A stretch of DNA of 57,537 nt from Ichthyosporea sp. XGB-2017a (lineage: Eukaryota; Opisthokonta; Ichthyosporea). Below, piece by piece: positions 1-10,927 of this stretch. Within the stretch, counting starts at the first letter, position 1; each line of letters starts with the position of its first letter. The stretch is taken from contig PDIM01010267.1 of NCBI GenBank assembly GCA_002811675.1, forward strand, positions 24,474-82,010, written 5' to 3'. The notes beneath the pieces are model-generated. The model saw nothing but the letters and a program-made list of their open reading frames with translations, did not search any database and was not told the origin of the DNA. Position numbers and translations under genes: made by a program.

Positions 1-80
<80 letters not shown>
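1..80. repeat. poly-A homopolymer at the window edge
   Basis: The first 80 bases are uninterrupted A. The two N gaps in the window also abut long A/T homopolymers, so this is probably where the assembler stopped rather than a functional tract. Confidence 0.9.
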
Positions 81-81
<1 letters not shown>

Positions 82-191
82 GAAAAACGAAACGAAGACA
101 AAAAAAGAAATCGGGAAAAAAAAACAGCAGAGAACAAAAAAATAATAAATTCCTGTTCTGTGGAATGTATTAGCACGTGGTCAATATTGAT

Positions 192-231
192 ATTCCCCCG
201 AGGGAAATATTATTACTCCCTCGAGGGAATT
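192..231 (+). promoter_or_regulatory. paired palindromic motif, copy A (candidate upstream element)
   Basis: There are two palindromes: an imperfect TCCCCCGAGGGA at 194-205 and a perfect TCCCTCGAGGGA at 217-228. Their centres are 23 bases apart. The element begins ATATTCCC and ends GAATTG, and it lies about 255 bases upstream of the ATG at 478. A second copy with the same 23-base spacing lies at 15145-15180, upstream of the glycosyltransferase gene and in the same orientation relative to it. Spacing near two helical turns would suit a dimeric DNA-binding protein. That role is inference. A CACGTG also lies nearby at about 174. Confidence 0.45.
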
Positions 232-477
232 GAGGTGATCGATTTGCTTCGCGTGTACTGCTGTTGTTTTTTGCTTCATTGTTTAACTTTTGCTTTTTTT
301 TTTTGTTTTGTTTTTTTGATTGTTGAAAAATTGCGTATTTTAATTTCGAAAGGGAAGGAGAAGCAGAAACAGAAGAGCGGATTTTGACGACAATCCATCC
401 GAGTTATTTGAGTTATTTAGATCTTATTAGTTTTGAAAACAGCACTCATAACACAACTAACAGCACACAACTCAAAA

Positions 478-1409
478 ATGTCCTCCCAAGCTTTTTTTGA
501 ACAGATTCCCGAGGTAAGCGAAAACGTCACAACGCGAAAGGATGTGCAGATTGGGATTGGGGAAGGAATATTGTTAAATATTTAAATAATTTCGTCTCGG
601 TGCTGAAATATTAACTTCATTTTTGTTTGAATCATCTTTGCCTACCCAAACAAAAGAATATGCAGGGATTTGCGGAACATGTCAGCAATATGTCTGGGGT
701 GAGCGTGCAGGTGTTTGTGGCACTTTCCGCCATCCTTCTCGCGTTGTTCATGTCCTCCGCATTTCGCGTGCTCCGTTTTTGTCTCTTTATGGGCGCCTTT
801 GTTGCGTGCTCGTTACAGTTCTACACACATGCTCCCACCGTAATGGTGACCCCCAATGCCTTTTGTTGTCTGCCCGCGACCACGCCACCCCATAATCTCT
901 ACCTGCTTTCCCTGTTGGCGGGATTAGTAGGCGGACTGTGCAGTCTACTGGCAGTCAAGGCCATCGTGTGCCTCACCGGGGCCGTTTTTGGTGTGGGGTT
1001 GCTTGGGTTGGTGTTGGCGAGTCCTTTGGGGTCCGTTCCATTGGCTAACGCAGATGATTCCCTCCTCTTATGCCTCTTCCTCGCTGCCGCCTTGGTTGGG
1101 GCGCTGTTTGCGGTCACCTTTGAGGACTTTTTCTTCACAGTGCTGTTCTTGTTGGGCGGGTTGCTCATCACCTTGTACTTTTTGGATTTCATCGGCTACT
1201 TTGGTTCAGGAGGTATCTTCAATGCAGGCAATGGAAAGATTGCCAGCCCTCTATCTGAGGAGATCATCGCCTCTATTCAAGGACGTTTGCCAAACCACTC
1301 GCTTGTGTTGGAGAGTAGACATCGCGTTTTGAAAGCTTTAGAGGCCCATTTCCCTACACAAAACATCAAAGAGTATCTCATCTTAGCTTCCCGTTTGTTT
1401 AGATTCTAA
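478..1409 (+). CDS. small polytopic membrane protein (TMEM198/DUF4203-like topology)
   Basis: Two exons: 478-513 (12 codons) and 666-1409, joined in phase 0 by a 152-base intron with a GTAAGC donor and a TATGCAG acceptor. The product is 259 residues. After a short hydrophilic start it has six or seven strongly hydrophobic segments between about residues 25 and 195, rich in Gly, Ala and Leu, for example around VFVALSAILLALF and LYLLSLLAGLVGGL. A soluble C-terminal tail of about 65 residues follows. The Gly-rich helices in pairs resemble the TMEM198/DUF4203 group, but I see no diagnostic motif, so the family is tentative. An ATG at 627 opens the same frame but lies inside the predicted intron. 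The gene is convergent with the large minus-strand gene; their ends are 357 bases apart. Confidence 0.7.
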
Positions 1410-1766
1410 GCCAACTCGACTAACTGGTCGCTCTCTTCGATGTGGAAACAACTGTCCATATCCTCAGACGACTTTTGGTTATTGCACTGGTTTCAATTAA
1501 AATATTTTTTTTTATTAGTTAAGATATTTTCGTTTTGAACACTATATCTTGTTTCTCTCTTTTTCTTTATTAGTTTGTCTTTTTTTCATTTTTTTAGGCT
1601 TTTCTTCTTTTTTGCTTTTTTTGTTGTTTTTCTTTTTAAGATGAACTTGAAAGGTAGTGAGTATAAGAGAAGTAGAGAGGAGTATTCTGATTATAATAAA
1701 TTGTGTTTATGCATGTATGCATAGATGCTTTGTATCGTGAAGTTTGTGTATTTCTGCATTCCAAAC
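1410..1766. other. intergenic region between convergent genes
   Basis: T-rich sequence holding the 3' ends of two convergent genes. There is no canonical AATAAA in a clear position on the plus strand, although AATAAA-like sequence occurs around 1696. I see no further gene. Confidence 0.6.
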
Positions 1767-4700
1767 TTACTCCATGTCTTCAAGCTGGATTTCACCATCG
1801 TCGGCATCACCCGACGCTTCTGCTTCGGCGGCTGGGGCGGGAGGTACATTAGCTGACGATACTCCTGCTGATCCTCCCATGGAGCTCATTGGGACTAACC
1901 TAGGACGTGTTGGTAGTCGACCTTGGCTGTTGGCGCTTTGCAACCACCCTACACTTGGCAGACCGGCTCCCTCGCCGCCACTGCCGGCCCTTTGGAGGAG
2001 ACGGGATCGCGGCATAGTCATCATTTCTTTGCGCTGGTGGTCACTAAACTGACTTGGGTCAATTGTGGCTACAGACTGAGGAGCAAAATCCTGAACGTCG
2101 TTGGGGTTATTTCTCTGCTGAGAGTTAGTGGGGATTTCCTCAACCTCTGACTCTTCCAATTCATTGATGTTGTCCCTCTGCAAAACAACTGCGGCGGGTG
2201 TATTCGGCTCTGCCAATCCTACGGTGGGCATACTCATGAAAGGATCAGGGTTAGCACGCATTTGTGAGATATCAGGAGGATGTGCCCACGGTGCTTCTGT
2301 TTTAGTAAAGTCAACAACCTGTGGGTGCTTAAGGAGAGTGCGTTTGATTTGTCTTCTCTTCCAGTAGATGAGGATTCCCACTACCAAAAGTATTGCTGCT
2401 ATGGGTGCACAAATCAAAAGCATGGTACTGAGGAAACTATCGCCTCCACCAGATGGCTCTACAGCAACACCCCAGTCACCAGTGACCGTGTATGTACCAT
2501 TGGTTCTGCATGTATTCCCAGCACTTTCACAAACACCTACATCACTTTCAGTGTATGCACACAAATTGGTTCCCTCACATGAATTACCTGTATTATTTGG
2601 AAGTTTAAAGCTAACTGTAAAATTTGTGGACGCGATATCAAACGTCTTTGGAGGAGTCCCTGTGATTTGAATTATCAAAATAGAAGTATCCTCACTCCAT
2701 GCGCCAATATAGTTACCTAAATCTTCGCTGAAGGTAAATATTTTGTCGATTTGCCCTTTAGATGCAACTGGGGGTGTGCTGGTTTTCCCTTTGCTGATAT
2801 CAAACGTAAACGTAAGTGTATCACCGATTCCAATTATATCGTCACCGTCATCGGGGTCGTTGGCCACTATACTCAGTAAAGTGGGCCCTGGGACTGTTGA
2901 TGTGACTGTCGCTACGACAGTAACCGGTGTATATGACACAGGGGGCACATATGAGCTCACTTGTGTAGCGCTCACTCCGGCTGGTAGAGCAGCTGCTGAA
3001 GCACCAGCGTTCAGAATAGACCCAGAATTGGCCAGGGAATTGACATTAGTGACAGTGATTTGTCCTGCGGTAATTTTGTACACCAATCGAGTGGCCGTTG
3101 CTTTCGATTTAACTGTCGCTGTATTCCTTCGAGTTCGTATATTAAACTGATCTCGCTTTAAGGCATTGGCAAACAAACCAGTAGTATTGGTCGCAGCAAC
3201 ATCAACTGTCGCTGTATCGGTCTCACATCCTTGTGGCTCAGTTTGTATATTGTTCCCGATCGAATTCCCGTTAAAATGATTACCAAAGCACACATCCTTG
3301 TGCTTATGTACAGGAACATGGGGCACGACCTTGACCTTCACATTGCTTCCAATCTGAATATTTCCAGCCGCTACACCAGGTTCATTCTGCACACTTACTC
3401 CAGTAGGTTCAAATGGCTTGAACCCCCAGTCGCCAGTAATGTTTGGTGATTTTGCTTCAGAAGGTAGCGAAATGCCAGTTATATCTCGTAAGTTCGCTTC
3501 TTTTCGCACTGTAACAAACATTTGATTCAAAGTTGGATTTGCTGGAGCCTCAGGTGGTCCCTCATATTGAATGACAATACGAAAATGGCTGTTATTCAGC
3601 CACTGACCAAGATACAACTCCCCAATACTCTCAGAGAATTGAAATAGGTTGTCTACTTGAAAAGTTAAAAGCTGACCATTAGCTGCGGAGAAATCTGGCG
3701 TGTTGGTGGGCTCACAGAAGAAAATATCAATGGTATCTCCATCTGCAAAAAAGTAATCGGTATCTCTGCCTTCTGCATCGACGCCTCCATCTGCTACGAA
3801 GCCACAGATAGCTGGTCCAGGGTTGTCGTCCACAAGAGTGATCACCACTTCAATGCTTGCAGCTTTAGAATTCGTGTCACTGTCATACACTGTCATACTC
3901 ACATTTCGCGTGGTGGGGTTGGGCTCATTCGTTGGATTCTTATACTGCAAAGTCTTCAATATTGTATTGAGTGATGCTAAATTCGATATCAAGACATCTG
4001 GACTTTCCTCGACCGGAGCTGAAGTATTTAAATTAATATCATGGATAGATCTGATAGTCAGCGTGTACTTATTGGTCGTGGTGTTCATTGTTCCATTTAC
4101 CACCCAGTCCGTAGTGACAGTTGAATTATCTACTGAGATAGTTTCATTAACATCAAGCGCATTTTCAATGACAACAGATACCATTCGAATGTAGGTATCG
4201 TCTACATCCGTAATTTCAAACAAACTTGCGGCTCCGGTAAGTGCGAGAAATGCATCGTTTTCGGTGAAATTTGTACGAATATGATTATAATCCAGATAGG
4301 TCACACGGTTGATTGTTTGCTGTTGAGTTACAAAGTCGGCTGTATTCGTAAATGACACTTCTGGAGCATCATTAATGGGAAGTACCTGCATAGTCACTTT
4401 CTTACTTTCAACACTGAAGGCCAAATTAGTACTATCTAAGGCAAATGGGGCACCATAACGACCAGTCCATCCATCCGTGTTTCCGGTACTGTCCCATGCT
4501 TTAATGGTGATTGATGTTTCTCCAAAAAAGTCGAGGTCTGGAACAAATCTTAGCTTGTCTGTATCCGACAACAATGTCGATTTTTCCAGCGTTGGGATTT
4601 CAGGATAAAGAAAAAGACCCACCAATAGATCACCTATACAATTTTCCCATTGATTGGTAGTGGTATTAAAGACTTGCCATTTTCCATTGGCATTATCAAC

Positions 4701-7700
4701 ATCAATGATAGCAATACCATGCTTGGCATTCAAATCTGTATCCTCATAATGGCCCGAAATAATATCAGCCACAGACTCGCCCACATTAAGGGTATCTGAG
4801 ATGTCCTCATTCACATCGGTAAAGGTCAGCGTCCCTGAAAGAACGGGTCTGTCATTATTAGTCTCGATAGCAACAGTTGAAGTAGCAACTACACTGGAGT
4901 GGCGGGTATCAAAAACCTGGATAGTTACAACTCTCGCAGCAGAAGCATCGGGCTCAATGGCTGCATTCTTGTAGGTTAATCCTTCCAATGCAGTTTTAAC
5001 GAGTGCTATGTCAACGGCTTCTGTTACTGTAAGGGTGACAGTGTATTTCGTTGTCTCGTCAAGAGGAGTGGCAACAAGTTTGGGATCGAGAGTGCCAAAA
5101 TCCAATACCTCCTTTCCAGCATTCAATACATTGGTGATGATCACTACACAGGTATAATCTCCAGTAACACGACTCGTGTCTTGTAAAGCAAATTTTGCGC
5201 TATCTACAATGCCAATAGAGCCAACAGACTCCACAAATGTTCTGCTATTATCAGCGCTCACAACCGATGTATCCAAATCTAGCTCAATGCGATGTATGTT
5301 AATGGTTGATGTAACTGCACTGCTTTGAAGTGATGCATCATTAACTACGATAGATATGGTCCTGGGATTTGTGTTTGTTGGTCGTGTTACGATATTATTG
5401 TATACCATGGTTTTCAAAACAGTTTGGTAATTGAGAGCACTATCTGCGCCGGTCAAAGACATGGTTGTCGTGGATGCGTCATAGTTGACGACAATGTTGG
5501 GAACTGTTATCATGACTAGTTGAAATCCATTGATGCTTCCAGTTCCCCCCTCAACGTCCCCACATTCTGTAGTTGTAACCTCAAGAACCCATTCTCCCTG
5601 TGGTCGTTTACCATGAAAGGCAGACAAAGCATTTGAAGGTTTGAAAGTTCCAATGTTGCCATTAACACAGGATGCAGGATCAGTAATGAGAACGGTAGCT
5701 TCATCATCAAAGACTGTGTAAGCTAAATCAAACTCTGCACAGGCGCGTTGATCCATCAATGTAACACTAGTACCGTCTGGGTGAACCAATTTAAAAGTCA
5801 TTTTGTCAACGTATTCGGAAGAAACCTGAAGTTCAACGTTAATATCTTTAATTTGACCATCGGCTGTCACATGATAAGGTAGCTTTCGGCTACAGATACT
5901 TGATCCAAAGTACATAAGAGGCCGTGCAATAGCAGGGAACACTTCAGCAGGCAATTTCGGTTCCTTAAGGCGGAAAATTAAAGACCATCCGAGCAAAAAT
6001 CCATCATCGTTTAGTACCTGAGAGTCTGAGACAGTAAGAATCCAGACACCGGCAGGGCTTTGTGCGGAAAACGTACTCAATGGCTCCTGAGGCTTGAAAA
6101 TACCTTGCGTGCGATAGGCACATACTCCTGGTGATGAAAGAGTTTTATGCGCTTCTACAGTAGAAAGATCATCAAAAACAGCGTTGGTTATGTCATCTTC
6201 AGAGCACTCATTGCCTCCTGGAGCTTCAATCACCGTGATTGATTTTCCGTCATGCTGCAATTGTACACGGATATCACCAACCCAGTTGTGGCGGATATTC
6301 AAGACAAGTTTAACATCGACAATTTCTCCTGTCAAATCTGTTATGTCAAGACTGTTTGTTATTGTCTGAGCATTTGACCCAAAAGGAATCGACAATGTGC
6401 CACTAGAGCGTTGATGAGTTCCAGTTACGGTGTCCTGCAAGTCATTTGCAATCAGAGATTTCAAAGTCTCATCACCTCCATCAAGCACTCCAGTCATTGT
6501 AAGGGTAGCTGAAACAATATCTGAATCTGCATCAGTGACCACAGTAGTGGCAGTTGGATCAATTAAAGCCAAATCTCCACTATCAGCAACAAAGGTTGTC
6601 GCGTAATTGACGGTTGTAGTATCTGCAGTCAGATCAAGAACAGGTATTTGGTTCACAACACTGACAGTCAAGGGGACGGAAATATATGTGTTATAGGAGG
6701 CCCCATCAGACACTACAACGGACACCTTTCTTGTACCAACTTTAGGTAGGGGTTTGGAGTTCTTGTAAAGGATGCTGCCGATAACAGTTTGGTAATTAGC
6801 TGCCGTTGTAGCGCCAGTTAGAAGCAATATACCAGAGTCATAAGTTGCGATGATTTCCGGGAGCACAGTACCAATTTCCAAAGTGTCTCCTTCGGAATAG
6901 CCTTCAATAAGTATCTTGGCATGGGGCACCTGCGTAGCTGTGATCGTCACTCCACCTGGAAACATTGAAATTTGTGATGTGACACCAGACTGATAGTCAC
7001 GTGAGTTTGCTGCGTCTGAAATGGCAACAGTTGGTGGAGTCAACGCCGAGCTCGAGACAATCAATTTTAAGCAGTCTGGCAAAGAGAATCCTCCTTGGTC
7101 GTCAAGGGCTTGAAAGCAGATAACATGATCGTCCACTTGATCTGCAGATGGTGTCCAGGTTAGTGTATCTCCGGTGAAAGTAGCAGTTGCCGGGAGGCTA
7201 CTACTTTCATAAGTGATAGGATTAGAGTCTGCATCAGTCGCGGTGAGAGTGTGGGTGAAAGCAACACCTTGTGTGAGAAATTTTGTTTCGAATCCTCCCG
7301 AAGTGGTTCCACTGGTAAAAACAGGTACATTATTGGCAGTAGTACTCTCAACAAAGACAATGTGTTCAATGGAACTAGACAGGCCCGTGATGAGGTCAGT
7401 GGCACTCACTACAAGGGACCAACGCCCTGTTGGAATCCCGCGGGTATCCCAAGTTATTTTACCTGTAGATGGATCAATCGTCAACGTTTGGGATGCTCCA
7501 CCCAGCGATGATCCAATCTCTTTAACGCTAGACAAGCTGTATGAAAGAGGGTTGGCCGAGCTTGAAGCCACAATGAAAAACTCAACCGCAGCCTGTTCAA
7601 CGGGCACGTGAATGAGAGGAAGTGTGGTCATCAAAGGTCCCTCAGCTTCCGTCATATCGACCTTAGCAATCAAGCTGGATTCAGAAAGCTTATTGTTTCT

Positions 7701-9824
7701 CAAGTCACCGCTACGACAGCAGAGAGACAATGTAAGCACCCATGGAAGCCCGTTATTCTGCTTACTTGGGTATTGATGGTTTATGCTTGCAACCGCGACT
7801 ACCGCATTATCTCTTTGAGATTTTGTTGTCAGAGTGACTGGAATATCTGTAAGAAATGTTCCGTCACCATAATCAAGTTTTCCAAGCTTTACAGTGTGAG
7901 AATCCCCTGCATCCAAATCAAAGTGTGTATAGCCAAACGACATTTCGAGGTCGATGACAACATTGGATCTCCCTGCAGCAGGGTCTGTTTTCCATGTCAT
8001 GGAAGAGTATCCCAATGACTGCTCCCTATCATTATCTTCAATAGTGACAGTGAAGTCTTCCACAACGTACTGGTGGTAGTTGGTATCAGTACTGGTCAAG
8101 TCCATGTGGAACTTGGCATTATAGGGTGATGGTTTGGTGATAACTGCATCCTCTACAGATGTGATTGTGAGCTCTTTGGCCACGTTCCACTCATTTGGTT
8201 GGAAGGTCAAAGTTGTAGTTGTAGTCTCAATGTAAGGACTAAGACTGGAAAAAGCAATCGTGACAGGATGGTAAGGCATATTTGGGAGAGTAACTAGATA
8301 GACAGCTGGACGTCCTTCAGGGATGGATGGGGTTAGTACCTCTTTCTTCACAATATTAACCCCTGGTACATCTGTATCTTGCAGTACGACCTGAACCTCT
8401 AAACCATCCCCGACAGGTACCGAAAACTCTGCATCTACTGTAACAATCTGAAACGACATTTTAGAGCCATAAGGAGACGGAAGAATCTGATTGTCATCTG
8501 TTCCAAAGACGCTTAAGGTCTTTGGGACATTCCAATCCGTCGGAGTGAAGGTGACCGGATCGGGGGTTTGGACAAATGAGTCTAAAGCGGTAAAAACGAC
8601 TTGAATATCGGAGTCAGGCTTCGAAACCAGTGACAGCGTGTAGTCCGATGCTTGAGCCTCTTTAATAAAATAGTCTGTTCCTGGTTTGGTGAGGACCAAA
8701 GCAGCTACATCATTGTCATTTACATTAACCGTCTTTGTAACTACTGATGCGGCATTGTAGAATGTATCATCTGTACTAGAGGCTGTAAATGTTATATCTC
8801 CCGTTACTGTAAGAATATTGTCTTCTACTGCTGTTACAGTGGCCGTCTTATCAATATTCCAATCTGTTGGGTTGAATACCAGTGTGGTTGTGTCAGCCTG
8901 CATATTAATTGTTCCCGCCGCGACTGTGATAGTAACATCACCTAAAGGCTCACTACTCAACTTCACGGTATATGTGAAGCTACTACCCTCTGTGATTGTT
9001 GTTGTGGTGGTTGCTGCGACAATACCAACAACATCATCATCGACAATATTAACCACCGTGTCTGGAATAGAATACCCACCATAATTCCCATCTGTACTTG
9101 TAACCGCATGTTGAATTACCCCCTTATCAATAAAAATGCTATTGGGAATACCACTGATCGTCACTGTCTGAGGAATGTTCCATTTTGTTGCACCCGCTGC
9201 GGTAAATGTAAGAGAAGTAGGGGAAGTAGAAAGAAATTGATCGGTGGTTAATGCTATGGTCACTTCAGCCTCAGGCTCGGACTGCAAAATCATCAAATAA
9301 TCTACAGTTGAACCCTCGGTCACCTGTGCTGTTGATACTGGATTAAATGTGATACCAGCAGCATCATTGTCAAGTGCGTACACCTTGTGTTTTAGCGTGT
9401 TTAGATCCAACTGGTCATAAGCAGTCCCAAAAATGTTGGTAACTATGACCGAACCTGCCTCATAACGATCAGGTCTGTCGACAAAGTCATCCACACAATC
9501 GACCTGGAAATAAAACACATTATTGACATCCCAGCTGGAGTCAAGGAACACATTGTCCTGTGAGGTGGCGGGGTTTTTAACATTCGCCAACAACGCCCCG
9601 TGTGGTCCATCCTCCACCCCAAGAGTAATGAACAAACTGTTAGTAGGGGTATCAATCTGCACCCCTATCTGTGTATGTGTAGCCCCTTCTTGACAATCAG
9701 ACCCAACTGAAAGTGTAATCTGTACCCCATAAGCCGCCCCGCATAATGTGCTGATCAACAGCAGCCCCCAAAGAAACACCAACGATTGGTGGCGGACACT
9801 TGCCTTGGCCTTGGTGTATTTCAT
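1767..9824 (-). CDS. giant type I membrane protein with Calx-beta-like, cadherin-like and twin P/Homo B domains
   Basis: Single exon, 2685 residues. The first ATG is at 9824; the reading frame runs a few codons further up, but only to a GTG. The order is: a signal peptide (hydrophobic core FLWGLLLISTLCGAA); four Calx-beta-like repeats (about 160-600), each with a (D/E/K)WN..(K/Q) signature and a closing DDD or DND; a cadherin/dystroglycan-like domain (about 830-920); two P/Homo B domains (about 1150-1290 and 1310-1440) with conserved NWVGDI..L.HDG and G.W.L.V segments; further cadherin-like repeats containing YQTV/LKTL..KN motifs; a membrane helix at about 2465-2487 followed by KRRQIKR; and a cytoplasmic tail of about 195 residues, Pro/Ser/Asn-rich with an acidic end. 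P domains normally follow a subtilisin-type protease, and none is present here. The architecture suggests a Ca2+-binding adhesion or matrix receptor at the cell surface. The partner is unknown. Confidence 0.88.
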   Translation of the reverse strand: MKYTKAKASVRHQSLVFLWGLLLISTLCGAAYGVQITLSVGSDCQEGATHTQIGVQIDTPTNSLFITLGVEDGPHGALLANVKNPATSQDNVFLDSSWDVNNVFYFQVDCVDDFVDRPDRYEAGSVIVTNIFGTAYDQLDLNTLKHKVYALDNDAAGITFNPVSTAQVTEGSTVDYLMILQSEPEAEVTIALTTDQFLSTSPTSLTFTAAGATKWNIPQTVTISGIPNSIFIDKGVIQHAVTSTDGNYGGYSIPDTVVNIVDDDVVGIVAATTTTTITEGSSFTYTVKLSSEPLGDVTITVAAGTINMQADTTTLVFNPTDWNIDKTATVTAVEDNILTVTGDITFTASSTDDTFYNAASVVTKTVNVNDNDVAALVLTKPGTDYFIKEAQASDYTLSLVSKPDSDIQVVFTALDSFVQTPDPVTFTPTDWNVPKTLSVFGTDDNQILPSPYGSKMSFQIVTVDAEFSVPVGDGLEVQVVLQDTDVPGVNIVKKEVLTPSIPEGRPAVYLVTLPNMPYHPVTIAFSSLSPYIETTTTTLTFQPNEWNVAKELTITSVEDAVITKPSPYNAKFHMDLTSTDTNYHQYVVEDFTVTIEDNDREQSLGYSSMTWKTDPAAGRSNVVIDLEMSFGYTHFDLDAGDSHTVKLGKLDYGDGTFLTDIPVTLTTKSQRDNAVVAVASINHQYPSKQNNGLPWVLTLSLCCRSGDLRNNKLSESSLIAKVDMTEAEGPLMTTLPLIHVPVEQAAVEFFIVASSSANPLSYSLSSVKEIGSSLGGASQTLTIDPSTGKITWDTRGIPTGRWSLVVSATDLITGLSSSIEHIVFVESTTANNVPVFTSGTTSGGFETKFLTQGVAFTHTLTATDADSNPITYESSSLPATATFTGDTLTWTPSADQVDDHVICFQALDDQGGFSLPDCLKLIVSSSALTPPTVAISDAANSRDYQSGVTSQISMFPGGVTITATQVPHAKILIEGYSEGDTLEIGTVLPEIIATYDSGILLLTGATTAANYQTVIGSILYKNSKPLPKVGTRKVSVVVSDGASYNTYISVPLTVSVVNQIPVLDLTADTTTVNYATTFVADSGDLALIDPTATTVVTDADSDIVSATLTMTGVLDGGDETLKSLIANDLQDTVTGTHQRSSGTLSIPFGSNAQTITNSLDITDLTGEIVDVKLVLNIRHNWVGDIRVQLQHDGKSITVIEAPGGNECSEDDITNAVFDDLSTVEAHKTLSSPGVCAYRTQGIFKPQEPLSTFSAQSPAGVWILTVSDSQVLNDDGFLLGWSLIFRLKEPKLPAEVFPAIARPLMYFGSSICSRKLPYHVTADGQIKDINVELQVSSEYVDKMTFKLVHPDGTSVTLMDQRACAEFDLAYTVFDDEATVLITDPASCVNGNIGTFKPSNALSAFHGKRPQGEWVLEVTTTECGDVEGGTGSINGFQLVMITVPNIVVNYDASTTTMSLTGADSALNYQTVLKTMVYNNIVTRPTNTNPRTISIVVNDASLQSSAVTSTINIHRIELDLDTSVVSADNSRTFVESVGSIGIVDSAKFALQDTSRVTGDYTCVVIITNVLNAGKEVLDFGTLDPKLVATPLDETTKYTVTLTVTEAVDIALVKTALEGLTYKNAAIEPDASAARVVTIQVFDTRHSSVVATSTVAIETNNDRPVLSGTLTFTDVNEDISDTLNVGESVADIISGHYEDTDLNAKHGIAIIDVDNANGKWQVFNTTTNQWENCIGDLLVGLFLYPEIPTLEKSTLLSDTDKLRFVPDLDFFGETSITIKAWDSTGNTDGWTGRYGAPFALDSTNLAFSVESKKVTMQVLPINDAPEVSFTNTADFVTQQQTINRVTYLDYNHIRTNFTENDAFLALTGAASLFEITDVDDTYIRMVSVVIENALDVNETISVDNSTVTTDWVVNGTMNTTTNKYTLTIRSIHDINLNTSAPVEESPDVLISNLASLNTILKTLQYKNPTNEPNPTTRNVSMTVYDSDTNSKAASIEVVITLVDDNPGPAICGFVADGGVDAEGRDTDYFFADGDTIDIFFCEPTNTPDFSAANGQLLTFQVDNLFQFSESIGELYLGQWLNNSHFRIVIQYEGPPEAPANPTLNQMFVTVRKEANLRDITGISLPSEAKSPNITGDWGFKPFEPTGVSVQNEPGVAAGNIQIGSNVKVKVVPHVPVHKHKDVCFGNHFNGNSIGNNIQTEPQGCETDTATVDVAATNTTGLFANALKRDQFNIRTRRNTATVKSKATATRLVYKITAGQITVTNVNSLANSGSILNAGASAAALPAGVSATQVSSYVPPVSYTPVTVVATVTSTVPGPTLLSIVANDPDDGDDIIGIGDTLTFTFDISKGKTSTPPVASKGQIDKIFTFSEDLGNYIGAWSEDTSILIIQITGTPPKTFDIASTNFTVSFKLPNNTGNSCEGTNLCAYTESDVGVCESAGNTCRTNGTYTVTGDWGVAVEPSGGGDSFLSTMLLICAPIAAILLVVGILIYWKRRQIKRTLLKHPQVVDFTKTEAPWAHPPDISQMRANPDPFMSMPTVGLAEPNTPAAVVLQRDNINELEESEVEEIPTNSQQRNNPNDVQDFAPQSVATIDPSQFSDHQRKEMMTMPRSRLLQRAGSGGEGAGLPSVGWLQSANSQGRLPTRPRLVPMSSMGGSAGVSSANVPPAPAAEAEASGDADDGEIQLEDME

Positions 9825-9920
9825 TTTCTGCACTAGATTCAGTGTCTCGAATCGCTTGTAGTAATATTAAATGCTATGTTTCTTGTATCCAATACTTAAA
9901 AACTACTCAACTGGTTTCTG

Positions 9921-9927
9921 TCTTATA
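9921..9927 (-). promoter_or_regulatory. possible TATA box for the large minus-strand gene
   Basis: On the minus strand the sequence reads GGGGTATAAGACAG, about 97 bases upstream of the ATG at 9824. A TATA box here would give a 5' leader of roughly 65-70 bases. A single short match in A/T-rich DNA is weak evidence. Confidence 0.25.
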
Positions 9928-10927
9928 CCCCCGCGAAAGACAGCAGAAGCTTAACAAAAAGAAGAAAAGAAGAAAAGACAATGCTAACTAAAACTAAAAA
10001 AAACTAAAAGAGAGAAAAACAAACGTAAAACTGGGAAGGCAATTACTCTTCAAATCTCTCGATTTGAATTGCACCTCTTCTTGTTCATGGATCTAAATCC
10101 TATATATTCTTTCCAAATGAAAAACTTATATCTTCTTCTGTACAAGTACAGTCCAGGTATATACAGTGAAATATTAAAGAGCAATATATAATAATAATAC
10201 TATTAATATAAAGAACGACGTCGAGGCTACTTAAAAAATTAAAGCCCTCAATTTTTTTGCGGTAATTGAAAAAAGGTGAGAATTCTGGCACAAACTCGTG
10301 TAGGGTTACGCAAAGATAATAATTCTCACTCTGCCTTATTTGGTAAAAAGTAAATTAAAAGATAAAGTAAAAATAAACCAAACAAAATAGACTCGGGTGA
10401 GGAAACTTCGATGATTTTAATGGGGACAAGATGCACTCAGAGAATCGCATTCTCAAATATGGAGAACTGTGGAAAGTATAGTGAATCCGGTCCAATATAG
10501 TTTGTGCCACAATATTTACCTGGTTGCCTTGGAGAACACTTTCCTTATATGGGTTCTTTCTATCCTCAATATGCGTGAATATACCTAATTAAGTATATGT
10601 GTAATTGTGAGTTGTAATAATTAAAGCCTCTTCGTTTTCTTTTTTTTGTAGTACTTTTTATATTCTAATTATGCGTTTTTATTATGATAATGACGTTTTT
10701 CACCGTGGTTTTTGTACAAATTAAAGTGAGTAATTTTATTATTTGTTTGGCAGAATGTTTTGATATGTTGCCATGGTCACATCCCTCGTGCACATAATTA
10801 TTGTATAATCGACGTATAAAATAATTAGTTTCAGTGTCAACGGCTTCTCACATCAGTGTCCCTTGTTATATTAAATTGGATTAAATTGAAGGCTTATTAT
10901 AAAGTAATTGCAGATCGAATTATAGAG

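Noticed and set aside
160-387. 75-residue ORF before the first gene
   Set aside because: It is hydrophobic and low-complexity, lies in the likely leader of the next gene and overlaps the palindromic motif. Nothing supports translation.
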